37,084 nt of DNA. Origin: Peptostreptococcaceae bacterium (GTDB lineage: Bacteria > Bacillota_A > Clostridia > Peptostreptococcales > Anaerovoracaceae). Below the pieces are notes generated by a model, which saw only the letters and a list, made by a program, of their open reading frames with translations, was not told the origin of the DNA and did no database searches. This document shows, piece by piece, positions 15,735 through 23,476 of this stretch. The stretch is taken from positions 1-37,084 of the forward strand of contig JAENWH010000001.1 of NCBI GenBank assembly GCA_016650135.1, given 5' to 3'. A program made the translations under genes and the position numbers. The stretch's first letter is position 1. Every line of letters begins with the position of its first letter.

Positions 15735-16898
15735 ATGAACGATGATGACAACTATAAAAATCCAAAAGAAGGAAAGACTTACTTTAGCCCAAGTCTCTCT
15801 TCATTCGAAAAAGGTGAATATAAAGTTCGAATTGCATCTAAATTAATTTCATCACCAGACAGCTATGCTTTTGGTACTATAAAAGGTGAAATCGTATTAA
15901 GACATAAAGAAGGTGCTGAATCATACATTAAAGCCAAATTCATTGAGGATACCAAGAATATTTTTGTTTTAAATATACAAGGCTTTACTGTAGCTACAGA
16001 CAAACCACATAATGCAAGCTTTTCATTTATTGGTGATGAAATTGGAAAACTAATTGAATTTATCAACAATATACAAGCAGTTTCTTTCAAGAATAACAGT
16101 CCCTTAAATATCACTGACGAAGATCTTAGGAAAATTATCATAACTGAGAATCAAGCAAGAAGTCTATTTAATGAAAATCAAGATGTCTTTTCAGAAATGT
16201 TAAAGTCTGCAATAACAACAAAAGATGTTATTGCGATTGGGTATAGGAAAAGGCAATTAGAAACTTATCATAAACTTCTTGAAGATGAAGAATATTTTTC
16301 TTATCTAAAAGAAAGAAAAACCTCTACTAACGAAGGTTTGTGGCAAAAATACTTCGAAAAAAATCCTTGGATATTTGGATATGGTCTTGGGTATATATTC
16401 TTATCATCACTTAATGACAAAAAACTTGAGCAGGTAGTGCAGGGGTATAGTTTAGCAAGCCATGGAAAACGGGTTGACGCACTAATGAAAACTAAAGGCA
16501 TTATATCTAGTTTATGCTTCGTGGAGATTAAAACCCATAAAACACCATTACTTGATAACAACCCCTATCGTTCTGGTTGTTGGGCTCCATCTAGGGAGTT
16601 ATCAGGAGCAGTATCACAAGTACAAGGTACCGTTTCATCTGCAGTTGATAATTTGAGAAGCAAGGTTAGTCTTGAGGACGAAAAAGGTAATCTTACTGGC
16701 GAAGAAGTTTTCAATTATCAGGCAAAATCATATTTGGTAATTGGTAATTTAGAAGAGTTTCGTGACGAACATGGCGTGAATAAGGATAAATTTCGTTCAT
16801 TCGAGCTTTATCGTCGTAACATAGTAAATCCCGAAATAATAACATTTGATGAGTTATATGAACGAGCAAAATATATTGTTCATCAAAATGAAAGCTAA
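15735..16898 (+). CDS. sduA: Shedu anti-phage nuclease SduA (DUF4263)
   Basis: This 387-residue protein carries a C-terminal DUF4263 domain, the nuclease of the single-gene Shedu defence system. Signatures are LWQKYFEKNPWIFGYGL (about 202-218), GKRVDALMK (Asp248), CFVEIKTHKTPLL (Glu264, Lys266: a PD-(D/E)XK-type D...ExK site), and SRELSGAVSQVQ. The N-terminal roughly 150 residues form a beta-rich variable domain, usually the sensing part, followed by a helical linker. The start has an AGGAAGAGAG site. It is encoded opposite to the neighbouring defence genes and appears intact and self-contained. Confidence 0.9.
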   Translation: MNDDDNYKNPKEGKTYFSPSLSSFEKGEYKVRIASKLISSPDSYAFGTIKGEIVLRHKEGAESYIKAKFIEDTKNIFVLNIQGFTVATDKPHNASFSFIGDEIGKLIEFINNIQAVSFKNNSPLNITDEDLRKIIITENQARSLFNENQDVFSEMLKSAITTKDVIAIGYRKRQLETYHKLLEDEEYFSYLKERKTSTNEGLWQKYFEKNPWIFGYGLGYIFLSSLNDKKLEQVVQGYSLASHGKRVDALMKTKGIISSLCFVEIKTHKTPLLDNNPYRSGCWAPSRELSGAVSQVQGTVSSAVDNLRSKVSLEDEKGNLTGEEVFNYQAKSYLVIGNLEEFRDEHGVNKDKFRSFELYRRNIVNPEIITFDELYERAKYIVHQNES

Positions 16899-17048
16899 CA
16901 ATGCCAAAAACAGAAAAACACTAAAATAGCAGGAAATATTTATACTGGACCTAATTCATGGGGACCCTCAAATACCATAGTGACTAACATTTGTTTTAGC
17001 TCAGTTTTTGGGGAGAAGGTCAATTAGCCTCAATGCACCCCCTATATT

Positions 17049-17786
17049 TTATAATATCAACTCATCAATAGCATTATGCATTAATAAAAAACCACCATTT
17101 TCCTCAATATGTTTGTCTCTTGATGATAAACACCATCCTTTAACGTAGCTTTTTAATTCTTTACCACTTTCTGTACTTTCAATTGTGTTAGTTGGATAGA
17201 TATAATCAAAGTTATTAATGAATCCAAAAATCAAATCCGAGAGTAAGTACACCGACAATTTACAATTCATATGATTATAAGTTTTACCAACTGTAATAGT
17301 TTTTGTCACAGGATTATAACATTCAACACCTTTCATTGAAAAGCCATGTGTATATCTACAGAGAATATCATAGTAATTCTTATATGCTAATTCGTTAGAA
17401 AAAACGTTTTCTGCCATTTGACTGATTAATACCCTTTTATCATTAATATGAGGTAATAGCTTTTCTGGAAATTTTGCAAAATATTTTAATTGAAGTAATG
17501 TTTCAAACAAATGTCTTATAAGGATTTTACTCTCTAAGTAATATCCAGTCATTATTTGTTTACAGATTGCATTAACGGTATATGGAAGCTGAGCATAATT
17601 AATAATTGCAAAGGTATGCAACTCGTTTTGTGGGCTTTCTATTTCTCCAATACTTTGTTGAAACAATAAAGCAAGTTCAACAAACTTCGATATTGACTTT
17701 TCAAATTCGCCCAAATTTAGTGTTGTTTCTTGGTAAGTTACATGCTCCGTTTTAAGTAGTTTTTCATAATCAAAATAACCATCCAT
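17049..17786 (-). CDS. Uncharacterised helical protein, possibly HEPN-like (DUF5677-like)
   Basis: This 245-residue soluble, mostly helical protein has an AAAGGA site before the ATG. The middle carries GYYLESKILIRHLFETLLQLKYFAKFP (about 80-106) and later YYDILCRYTHGFSM (about 137-150). A charged Arg/Glu helix followed by a Tyr...His motif is seen in HEPN-like and DUF5677-type proteins from abortive-infection contexts. The Rx4-6H RNase motif is not clear, so assignment to HEPN is tentative. The gene stands alone between the Shedu gene and a small membrane protein. It has no signal peptide or membrane segment. Confidence 0.6.
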   Translation of the reverse strand: MDGYFDYEKLLKTEHVTYQETTLNLGEFEKSISKFVELALLFQQSIGEIESPQNELHTFAIINYAQLPYTVNAICKQIMTGYYLESKILIRHLFETLLQLKYFAKFPEKLLPHINDKRVLISQMAENVFSNELAYKNYYDILCRYTHGFSMKGVECYNPVTKTITVGKTYNHMNCKLSVYLLSDLIFGFINNFDYIYPTNTIESTESGKELKSYVKGWCLSSRDKHIEENGGFLLMHNAIDELIL

Positions 17787-17942
17787 CTTGTTTTAATCCT
17801 TTCATATAATACAACAATAACGGTTATAAAAAATTCATACCCTCAAAGGGAAATTTATGACTTGTTTAGGGCATCATAAACTAACTCACAGATTGACTAG
17901 TATATTAAAATCTCGTCTCCAGTTCTCCCACAATATAATTAA

Positions 17943-18488
17943 TTAGTCATTATTATTATCTTTTGGGAATAGGTTATGAGTAATATTATGCTCTATTTTG
18001 CACTTGACTTCATCTAAAACTTCTTGGTCTAATACTGGATATGTATTTTTACAGATAGGGCAATAGAGTATGCCATCAAAACACCGCATACCGTTTAAAT
18101 CTGTTTTTTTAACCAATGAACAACCACAAGAACAAATAGGTCTTAGATTATTAATAGAATACTTTTTATTATAGTCTAATATATAATCCCAAATAAAAAA
18201 CCACTTCTTATAATTTGTCTGTTTATAAGTTAGCCATTCAATTTTGGGGTTTTTATCCCGAATAAAATGAAGTATTAAAACTAAGGCAAAAATTGAAAGT
18301 AATATAACATAAACAGGAATTTTAAAAGTGAATAGAAATACTACAAAAGCAAATATGTTGCTAAGTAACCATTTAATGGCTTGTAAAACATTTATATTCT
18401 TACTCCATGCTGTTATTACAGTTACAATTAATGAAGTTCCTATGCCTATCGTCCATGGATTTAAAAAGAATTTTTTCAATCTATTCAT
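17943..18488 (-). CDS. Membrane protein with C-terminal zinc ribbon, function unknown
   Basis: The start chosen is the ATG at 18488, 7 nt after GGAG, giving 181 residues; an ATG nine codons earlier has no site. Two hydrophobic segments (about 11-26 and 39-76, the second long enough to cross twice) form a membrane anchor. A cytosolic tail follows with CSCGCSL and, 19 residues later, CPIC, typical of a zinc ribbon. No family is recognised. A membrane-anchored zinc-ribbon protein in a defence island could be an effector or sensor, but it is orphaned here and no partner is obvious. Confidence 0.6.
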   Translation of the reverse strand: MNRLKKFFLNPWTIGIGTSLIVTVITAWSKNINVLQAIKWLLSNIFAFVVFLFTFKIPVYVILLSIFALVLILHFIRDKNPKIEWLTYKQTNYKKWFFIWDYILDYNKKYSINNLRPICSCGCSLVKKTDLNGMRCFDGILYCPICKNTYPVLDQEVLDEVKCKIEHNITHNLFPKDNNND

Positions 18489-19045
18489 TACATTTCTCCA
18501 ATATCCTAAAGTCATTACTTCAGATAATCAATCAATTACTGGTAAACTATAACGACCTATTATTTTTTTATATTTATTACCAAAATATTACCATATATTT
18601 CTATATTTTAATACAAATTTCTACAGTTTAATAGAATAAGCCAATACTCCTATATAAAGGCTATCGTATCATAAATACCAATTGAATGTGTAGAGCCTTA
18701 AGTTATAAGTGGATAGGCTACACTTAACTAGACAGAAAAAATAAGTTCATTCTTCCAGTAACAGTGTTTTTGTTTTTAAATGTGAGGCAAATTTTAAAGC
18801 TACTCAAAATTCTAACCGCTTCTAAAAGAAGTATTATATTTATATATATTAAAATTGCTAATAAAACAATAAAAGGGGGGGGAATTTTATTCCAATTTGA
18901 GAAATATTAATAAATAGCATAGTTGTTTTTATTACTATATGATAAAATGAAATTGATAAATAAATAGCTTATATTTACGAATATCGCTACTAAGCGAGCA
19001 GCGATTTGGGCAACATTACTATTCTGATATAGAAAGGGGAAATAA
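18489..19045. other. AT-rich intergenic region with a G8 tract
   Basis: No gene is supported. The stretch divides divergent genes and is very AT-rich. It contains a run of eight G residues at 18875-18882 and a short inverted repeat ATCGCT/AGCGAT (18983-18988, 19000-19005) about 40 bp before the next start codon. That repeat could be an operator. No promoter with good spacing could be fixed. Confidence 0.4.
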
Positions 19046-19432
19046 GTGGAAATTAAAATCAACGATGAAAAACTAGAATTCTTCTCTTCAGAAGCTAAAG
19101 ATTCACTGGAGGAAGAAGTGACTAAGTATATCAATGATGTGATCAAGGAAGCAGGAAGAATAGAAGCAGGAACAAGAGGAAAAAGAAATACTCCAGAAAT
19201 AACTGCCCCATATATCAGAGAAGCTTCTAAGAGTAATTTCCGTTTGAGACAGGGAAGGCCAAAAAAGTCAATTGTCGCACAAATAATATCGTCTGTATCA
19301 ATACTTTTTGCAGGGTTATTATACGATAAAGCTGCCTTCACTAACAATGAATGGCAACTACCTACTTTTGTATTAATATTGGTATTAGTTGGAATCTTTA
19401 CAACTCTTACATTTGTTTGGGAGGATAAATAA
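19046..19432 (+). CDS. Small membrane protein with a histone-fold-like N-terminus
   Basis: This 128-residue protein starts at a GTG, 6 nt after GGGG. Residues 1-65 are charged and helical: SSEAKDSLEEEVTKYINDVI, then KEAGRIEAGTRGKRNTPEIT and APYIREASK. The helix-long helix-(R/K)-T-x-I-T-helix layout resembles a histone-fold or TAF-like domain; this is a pattern match by eye. A basic linker (RLRQGRPKK) leads to two transmembrane segments (about 75-92 and 105-124). The stop overlaps the next ATG as TAATG, so the two products are probably made together and may form a membrane complex. No function is known. Confidence 0.6.
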   Translation: MEIKINDEKLEFFSSEAKDSLEEEVTKYINDVIKEAGRIEAGTRGKRNTPEITAPYIREASKSNFRLRQGRPKKSIVAQIISSVSILFAGLLYDKAAFTNNEWQLPTFVLILVLVGIFTTLTFVWEDK

Positions 19433-20130
19433 TGGATAGTAAATATACGAAATATATGGACAATTCAACAAAATTATTACTTGAAGAATTATCAGAAGAA
19501 TATAGTGAAAGAATAATTGAATATATAGTTGATATAAAGAGAATTTCAATTGAAGATATTAAAATGCGGGATATAGTACAGGCAGATGAGAACTTAATGA
19601 GGAATATTGATCGAAGAAGTGAGAATAAAGAACGATATAAAAGGCTCCTAACAGGCATGGGAATGTTATATGCTTTTTTAGGTGTATCCCTTATAATATT
19701 TGATAACTATAGATTTGATTTCAGTCAACTAACACAATTTGGTTTGATAATAACCATGGCTGGTCTACTCATAAGTATAATGTCTTATGGCATTTCATCT
19801 CTTAAAGTTTTTGAAAGAAATAGTAGAAAAAATAGATCCACTCGAATAAGTGATAACAATATAATTTTTATCAGTAATTGGAGTGTTTTGGAGAATGAAG
19901 CAAGAAACTTATTGATAACACGCGGGACTCAAGAGATTACAAATATTCGTCATCTGTTTGAAGAACTTCACAAGATTAAGATTTTTAATGATGATGATTT
20001 AAATGAAGTTTTAAACCTTATTAGGATGAGAAATAAATTGGTACATAGTGTTGAAGGTAATTATAGTAATGAAGAAATTAGAGAATCACTTAATAAAATA
20101 GATTATCTAATAATGAAATTAAGAAAATAG
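19432..20130 (+). CDS. Membrane-anchored HEPN-domain protein (candidate RNase effector)
   Basis: This 232-residue protein has a charged helical N-terminus (1-70), two transmembrane segments (about 72-91 and 102-120), a basic linker (NSRKNRSTR), and a C-terminal helical domain (about 145-232). That domain carries IRMRNKLVHSV, in which Arg200 and His205 form the R-x4-H signature of HEPN RNases (DUF4145/RiboL-PSP-like). HEPN domains commonly cut RNA in toxin-antitoxin and phage-defence systems. The gene is translationally coupled to the preceding small membrane protein. An RNase held at the membrane and paired with a putative histone-fold membrane protein is not a system I recognise. Confidence 0.7.
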   Translation: MDSKYTKYMDNSTKLLLEELSEEYSERIIEYIVDIKRISIEDIKMRDIVQADENLMRNIDRRSENKERYKRLLTGMGMLYAFLGVSLIIFDNYRFDFSQLTQFGLIITMAGLLISIMSYGISSLKVFERNSRKNRSTRISDNNIIFISNWSVLENEARNLLITRGTQEITNIRHLFEELHKIKIFNDDDLNEVLNLIRMRNKLVHSVEGNYSNEEIRESLNKIDYLIMKLRK

Positions 20131-20138
20131 GTGTCATA

Positions 20139-20249
20139 TTATCGTCTCTTAAATAGTTCTTTAATCATTCCAGAACCTAAGTGCAAGTACACGTCAACCC
20201 CATTTGGATGGCTTAAATTTCTGAAACGAATTAAGCACTGAACCTTTAT
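20139..20249 (-). pseudogene. Short remnant of an unidentified gene
   Basis: The minus strand is open for 36 codons, including FRNLSHPNGVDVYLHLG and ending KELFKRR before TAA. There is no start codon with a ribosome binding site, and a stop lies just upstream, so only a C-terminal scrap remains. It reads like real protein but is too short to name. Confidence 0.25.
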
Positions 20250-20265
20250 TTACAATTCCAGTCAA

Positions 20266-20298
20266 AAGAAACCATGCTTAATCATGGCTTCTTTTTTA
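20266..20298 (+). terminator. Bidirectional terminator downstream of the HEPN gene
   Basis: AAGAAACCATG (20266-20276) and CATGGCTTCTT (20283-20293) form an 11-bp stem with one mismatch and a 6-nt loop, followed by TTTTT. On the other strand the mismatch becomes a G-U pair, so it could also end transcription of the minus-strand TIR-like gene. Confidence 0.65.
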
Positions 20299-20433
20299 TT
20301 AACACAGTATTTGTAACCGTCGTTGTTGTTTTTTACACTATATTCCTACCAGTCTCAAATTGCATCCACATTCACTGTCTGCAAGTGAGATACCACTTCA
20401 ACAAAATGGGATATTGGGGCACTGAAGGTCCTG

Positions 20434-20532
20434 CATATGCAATTGGTGTCAGGTACTTTTTGCAACATCTCACCCTACAACGCTTGCAATTAAAGGATAT
20501 CCATCTTGCTCATTGTTTGGTGTCAGACACGG
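20434..20532 (+). repeat. Dispersed repeat copy A (REP/MITE-like)
   Basis: This roughly 100-bp segment is about 80% identical, in the same orientation, to 21637-21739. It begins GCAATTGGTGTCAGGTAC, has a shared core CTTTTTGCAAC, and ends with the perfect palindrome GTGTCAGACAC. Palindromic GTGTCAGACAC-type ends suggest a REP-like element moved by an IS200-like/RAYT transposase elsewhere. It lies 74 bp past the stop of the TIR-like gene. Confidence 0.75.
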
Positions 20533-20605
20533 GCATTAAAAAATGGAAAAAACTCCTCTTTATTTAATTCCGGGAGCTTTTGCATTCATGTCTTTTGAAA
20601 ATTAA

Positions 20606-21238
20606 TTAATTCTTGTAGGGGTTTTCAGCGATAAATTTCTTCATTGCTTTTATTCTCTCATTCACAGGTATTTCATAAATTTCTTCATCGGAATAGCCCC
20701 CTGCATTTAAGCAAGAAGTGTACTCGGAATTAAAATCCATTAGTCTCATCCAAATATCGTGAGGAGTTGGTGTATTATCCAAATCTTCATTTATTACAAA
20801 CCAATGTCGTATATTTTTAACTAATATTGTCTGGTCATTCTGGTGATAATATATATCAATCCCTGAGATATCAGATAATGCTTTCATATAGTCGTATTTG
20901 TCTCCCCCTAAAACCAAGAATTTTTTGCTCTTCAACACACTTTCAGATGCATACTTTTTACATCCAAAATCTAATCCAAACTCAAACGGCATATTCATTC
21001 TTGAGAATTCACCTTCTTTTTCGGATTTTACATAAGATAGATCATGTATGCTTATCCTGGATTGGCCAATCAAATCCATTATTTTATTTATTCGGTTTAC
21101 ACTTGAATCACTTGACTCCAAGGATAACCTTGGAGAATAGCCCATAGATACTACTGCAAAAATAATAGTATGCAGCATTGGATTATAGTTTTCATCAAAA
21201 GGGCAATTAATGAACACCTCTTTGTTGATTTCCATCAT
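20606..21238 (-). CDS. TIR/nucleoside-processing-like effector candidate
   Basis: This 210-residue protein has a Rossmann-like pattern: KEVFINCPFDENY at the N-terminus, a helix, then SRISIHDLSYVKSE, followed by FSRMNMPFEFGLDFG and KFLVLGGDKYDY. This order (strand with a charged loop, D-x-S after a second strand, and a Glu in M-P-F-E-x-G-x-D) resembles TIR or nucleoside deoxyribosyltransferase-like domains that cleave NAD or nucleotides in defence systems. The Glu in the MPFEFG segment is the candidate catalytic residue. It overlaps the DUF2188 gene by ATGA. The family is recognised only by pattern, so the enzymatic call is tentative. Confidence 0.55.
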   Translation of the reverse strand: MMEINKEVFINCPFDENYNPMLHTIIFAVVSMGYSPRLSLESSDSSVNRINKIMDLIGQSRISIHDLSYVKSEKEGEFSRMNMPFEFGLDFGCKKYASESVLKSKKFLVLGGDKYDYMKALSDISGIDIYYHQNDQTILVKNIRHWFVINEDLDNTPTPHDIWMRLMDFNSEYTSCLNAGGYSDEEIYEIPVNERIKAMKKFIAENPYKN

Positions 21239-21471
21239 CTCTTCCTATTCTTTGGTGGACTTGGGTCCTTACCATTGCTATTCGGATTCTGAATTGTCCC
21301 ATCTCTTTTGTGTACAACAAGTTCTGATTTTTGATGAATTGCTACCTGTTTCCCAAATTTAACGGCTGCTTCTTTCACATCAAAGTTCTTCGTTGCTTTT
21401 GTTGAGCCTCCTTTTTTTACGCTCCAACCACCGGATAAATTAGGTACAACATGTTGCGTTTTCCTGTTCAT
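21235..21471 (-). CDS. DUF2188 small protein
   Basis: This 78-residue basic protein matches DUF2188: HVVPNLSGGWSVKKGGSTKA, then a helix with EAAVKFGKQVAIHQ, then SELVVHKRDGTIQ, and a disordered basic tail ending PPKNRKR. An AAAGGAG site precedes the ATG. DUF2188 proteins have no established role. This one is coupled (ATGA overlap) to the TIR-like gene, suggesting a regulator, immunity partner or nucleic-acid-binding cofactor for that effector. The two genes sit between repeat copies A and B. Confidence 0.85.
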   Translation of the reverse strand: MNRKTQHVVPNLSGGWSVKKGGSTKATKNFDVKEAAVKFGKQVAIHQKSELVVHKRDGTIQNPNSNGKDPSPPKNRKR

Positions 21472-21636
21472 GAAATGCTCCTTTCAACAAGAAATAATAT
21501 ATATCTTTATTTTATACTATGTAGAAAATTCTTTCATGTTCCATCTATGCGCTTGGTATATTAACATAAATCATTATGATTAAAGGTTAAATACAAACCC
21601 ACCAAACTGGACCCATTGCTAAAACTCCCCCTTTTT

Positions 21637-21739
21637 CATATTTGCAATTGGAGTCTGGCACTTTTTGCAACGTCGCACCCTACAACTCTTACAATTAAAC
21701 GATATTTATCTTGCTTGTTGTGTTTGGTGTCAGACATGG
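21637..21739 (+). repeat. Dispersed repeat copy B (REP/MITE-like)
   Basis: This is the second copy of the repeat at 20434-20532, in the same orientation. It begins TTGCAATTGGAGTCTGGCAC, shares the CTTTTTGCAAC core and ends GGTGTCAGACATGG, where the terminal palindrome has one change. It lies 166 bp before the DUF2188 start codon and directly abuts the TTCT microsatellite. Confidence 0.75.
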
Positions 21740-21742
21740 TCC

Positions 21743-21795
<53 letters not shown>

Positions 21796-21821
21796 TTATT
21801 CTTTCTTTTATTTTACTGCCT

Positions 21822-22010
21822 TCATCTAAATAAAGTACAGCCTTGTTCTCTAAACTCTTCAATTTTTGTTATCAAATCATCTTCTGAACAATCAATATAT
21901 TCAGCAAGGCATATTATACATAAAAACTCATTTATTCTCCTACCAAGCAGTTTCTTGCTCAATGCTATTTCATCCTTTTCTAAAACTTTATTACAAAATT
22001 TGCATTGCAT
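21822..22010 (-). CDS. 62-residue zinc-ribbon protein coupled to brxL
   Basis: The protein has CKFC at residues 3-6 and CIIC at 31-34, a four-cysteine zinc site, then an acidic helix (SEDDLITKIEEFREQG). Its ATG overlaps the brxL stop as TAATG, so it is almost certainly translated with BrxL and is the last gene of the BREX operon. No named family is recognised. It could be a small BrxL partner or a replacement for a missing BrxL C-terminal domain. Both ideas are inference from position. Confidence 0.75.
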   Translation of the reverse strand: MQCKFCNKVLEKDEIALSKKLLGRRINEFLCIICLAEYIDCSEDDLITKIEEFREQGCTLFR

Positions 22011-23464
22011 TATCTACCCTCTCTGACTACAATATCTGGAATATCTTTGCCTAAAAACTCTGAATCAATAATACCTAACTGTGTTTTAATAACACGTCTC
22101 ATTTCTTTGGCAGGTTCTAAACAATAATTAATAAAATCTTGAGTATTGACATCTTCCGTTTTCCTTACGTTTGGAAAAATTAACTTTAAATATGCTGTAC
22201 AAATTCTTTTAATTGCTTCTGTGTCACGTGTGTCGGCATTTTTAGGTAAAATAAGTAATTCATCTACAATAGCTCTATAAATCAATTCTCCCCTTAACAT
22301 ATGCATTATCTCACTAAAGTATTCAACGTTTAATGCCCAACCATTCACTTTAAGGCTTTCTTTCATCCTAGGTATATCCCAACCTTTTATAAACCCGTGG
22401 AATCTATCGATAAGTGCTGATTCATGAAAAATATCAGGCAAATTAGCAAACATATTTGTATTTGTGTTCATAAGTGAAATGTCAATATTCCCCAATAAAA
22501 CCAAACCTGAATCTCCCACACCTTTATAATCCCCTACTCTATACTCTCCGCTTTCTAAGTACCCTTTTAGAGCTCCTTGCATCTCGTTCTTATCAGGAAA
22601 CTTAATGCTTTGAATTTCATCAAAAGCCACATAGTCATAATGTGAAGCAAGACCAGGATTTCTTTTACTAATATCATAAAACATCTTTGCTCTTGAAATG
22701 CTACCACCACTGACTAACCAACCATGTTTACTTAACTGCGAAAAGAGATATGACTTTCCTGTCCCTTTTGGTGCGAGCTCAATTAAATTAATTCTCTTTT
22801 CAACAAATGGTAACAACCTGCTTAACATTGTCAATTTTTGAGTAGTATTTACGTATCCACTGGGGTTATAATCAATAGCACTCAATAATATATCAATCCA
22901 TTCTTCAACTGAGAATTCCTTACGAGCTTCACAATAATAATCCAAATCAATTTGATATGGACAGAAAGGTGTAAATCCTATTAATTTTAATACACTTTGA
23001 TTCCTTTTATCCTCTTGCTCTTCACAAACAAGTTCTACAATTCCCCACACCTCATTTGGTGCTAAAAGGTAATCCTTATTTTGTTCTACGATATCCCAGT
23101 CCGCAATAGCTTCTCCTTTAGCTTTTGGGACTCCAAAATCCGGAAGAGAAAAATAAGCCGTTCGAGATGCTGTATCAAAATCAATTTTGATTTTTGCCAA
23201 AAACTTCACGGATTGAAAGTTTCTCAACATTTCGAATTGAAGTTGCTTCCATTGCTCTTTCTTAGGAATTGTCTTTCTAACATAATTTGATACTTCCTCT
23301 TTATTTACTTGACCATCCTTCCCTGCAAACCGCATAACTAACCAGTCCCTCATAAAAGATGGAAGGCTTAATGCAGAAAAGAATTTACCATTATCAGGAC
23401 TTTTAAAAACTAGCATATCGCCAAAAAATTCCAACAATTTTTCTTCAGCTGACTTATTTATCAT
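22010..23464 (-). CDS. brxL: BREX protein BrxL (short form)
   Basis: This 484-residue AAA+ protein has the BrxL pattern: MINKSAEEKLLEFFGDMLVF at the N-terminus, Walker A APKGTGKSY (231-239), Walker B VAFDE (279-283), sensor-like LLGNI (323-327), and the arginine segment LIDRFHGFIKGW (351-362). BrxL of other BREX types is about 670-690 residues and carries a Lon-like C-terminal region; this one ends at about residue 484 without it. It may be the type 4 form or a shortened one. The start has a GGGGGG site. It lies 12 bp after pglZ and overlaps the zinc-ribbon gene. BrxL is a DNA-binding ATPase needed for phage exclusion. Confidence 0.85.
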   Translation of the reverse strand: MINKSAEEKLLEFFGDMLVFKSPDNGKFFSALSLPSFMRDWLVMRFAGKDGQVNKEEVSNYVRKTIPKKEQWKQLQFEMLRNFQSVKFLAKIKIDFDTASRTAYFSLPDFGVPKAKGEAIADWDIVEQNKDYLLAPNEVWGIVELVCEEQEDKRNQSVLKLIGFTPFCPYQIDLDYYCEARKEFSVEEWIDILLSAIDYNPSGYVNTTQKLTMLSRLLPFVEKRINLIELAPKGTGKSYLFSQLSKHGWLVSGGSISRAKMFYDISKRNPGLASHYDYVAFDEIQSIKFPDKNEMQGALKGYLESGEYRVGDYKGVGDSGLVLLGNIDISLMNTNTNMFANLPDIFHESALIDRFHGFIKGWDIPRMKESLKVNGWALNVEYFSEIMHMLRGELIYRAIVDELLILPKNADTRDTEAIKRICTAYLKLIFPNVRKTEDVNTQDFINYCLEPAKEMRRVIKTQLGIIDSEFLGKDIPDIVVREGR

Positions 23465-23476
23465 ATTCCCCCCTAT

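Noticed and set aside
20274..20567. A 97-codon plus-strand frame after the HEPN gene
   Set aside because: It runs through a terminator hairpin and repeat copy A, has no ribosome binding site, and its product is low-complexity and unlike any protein.
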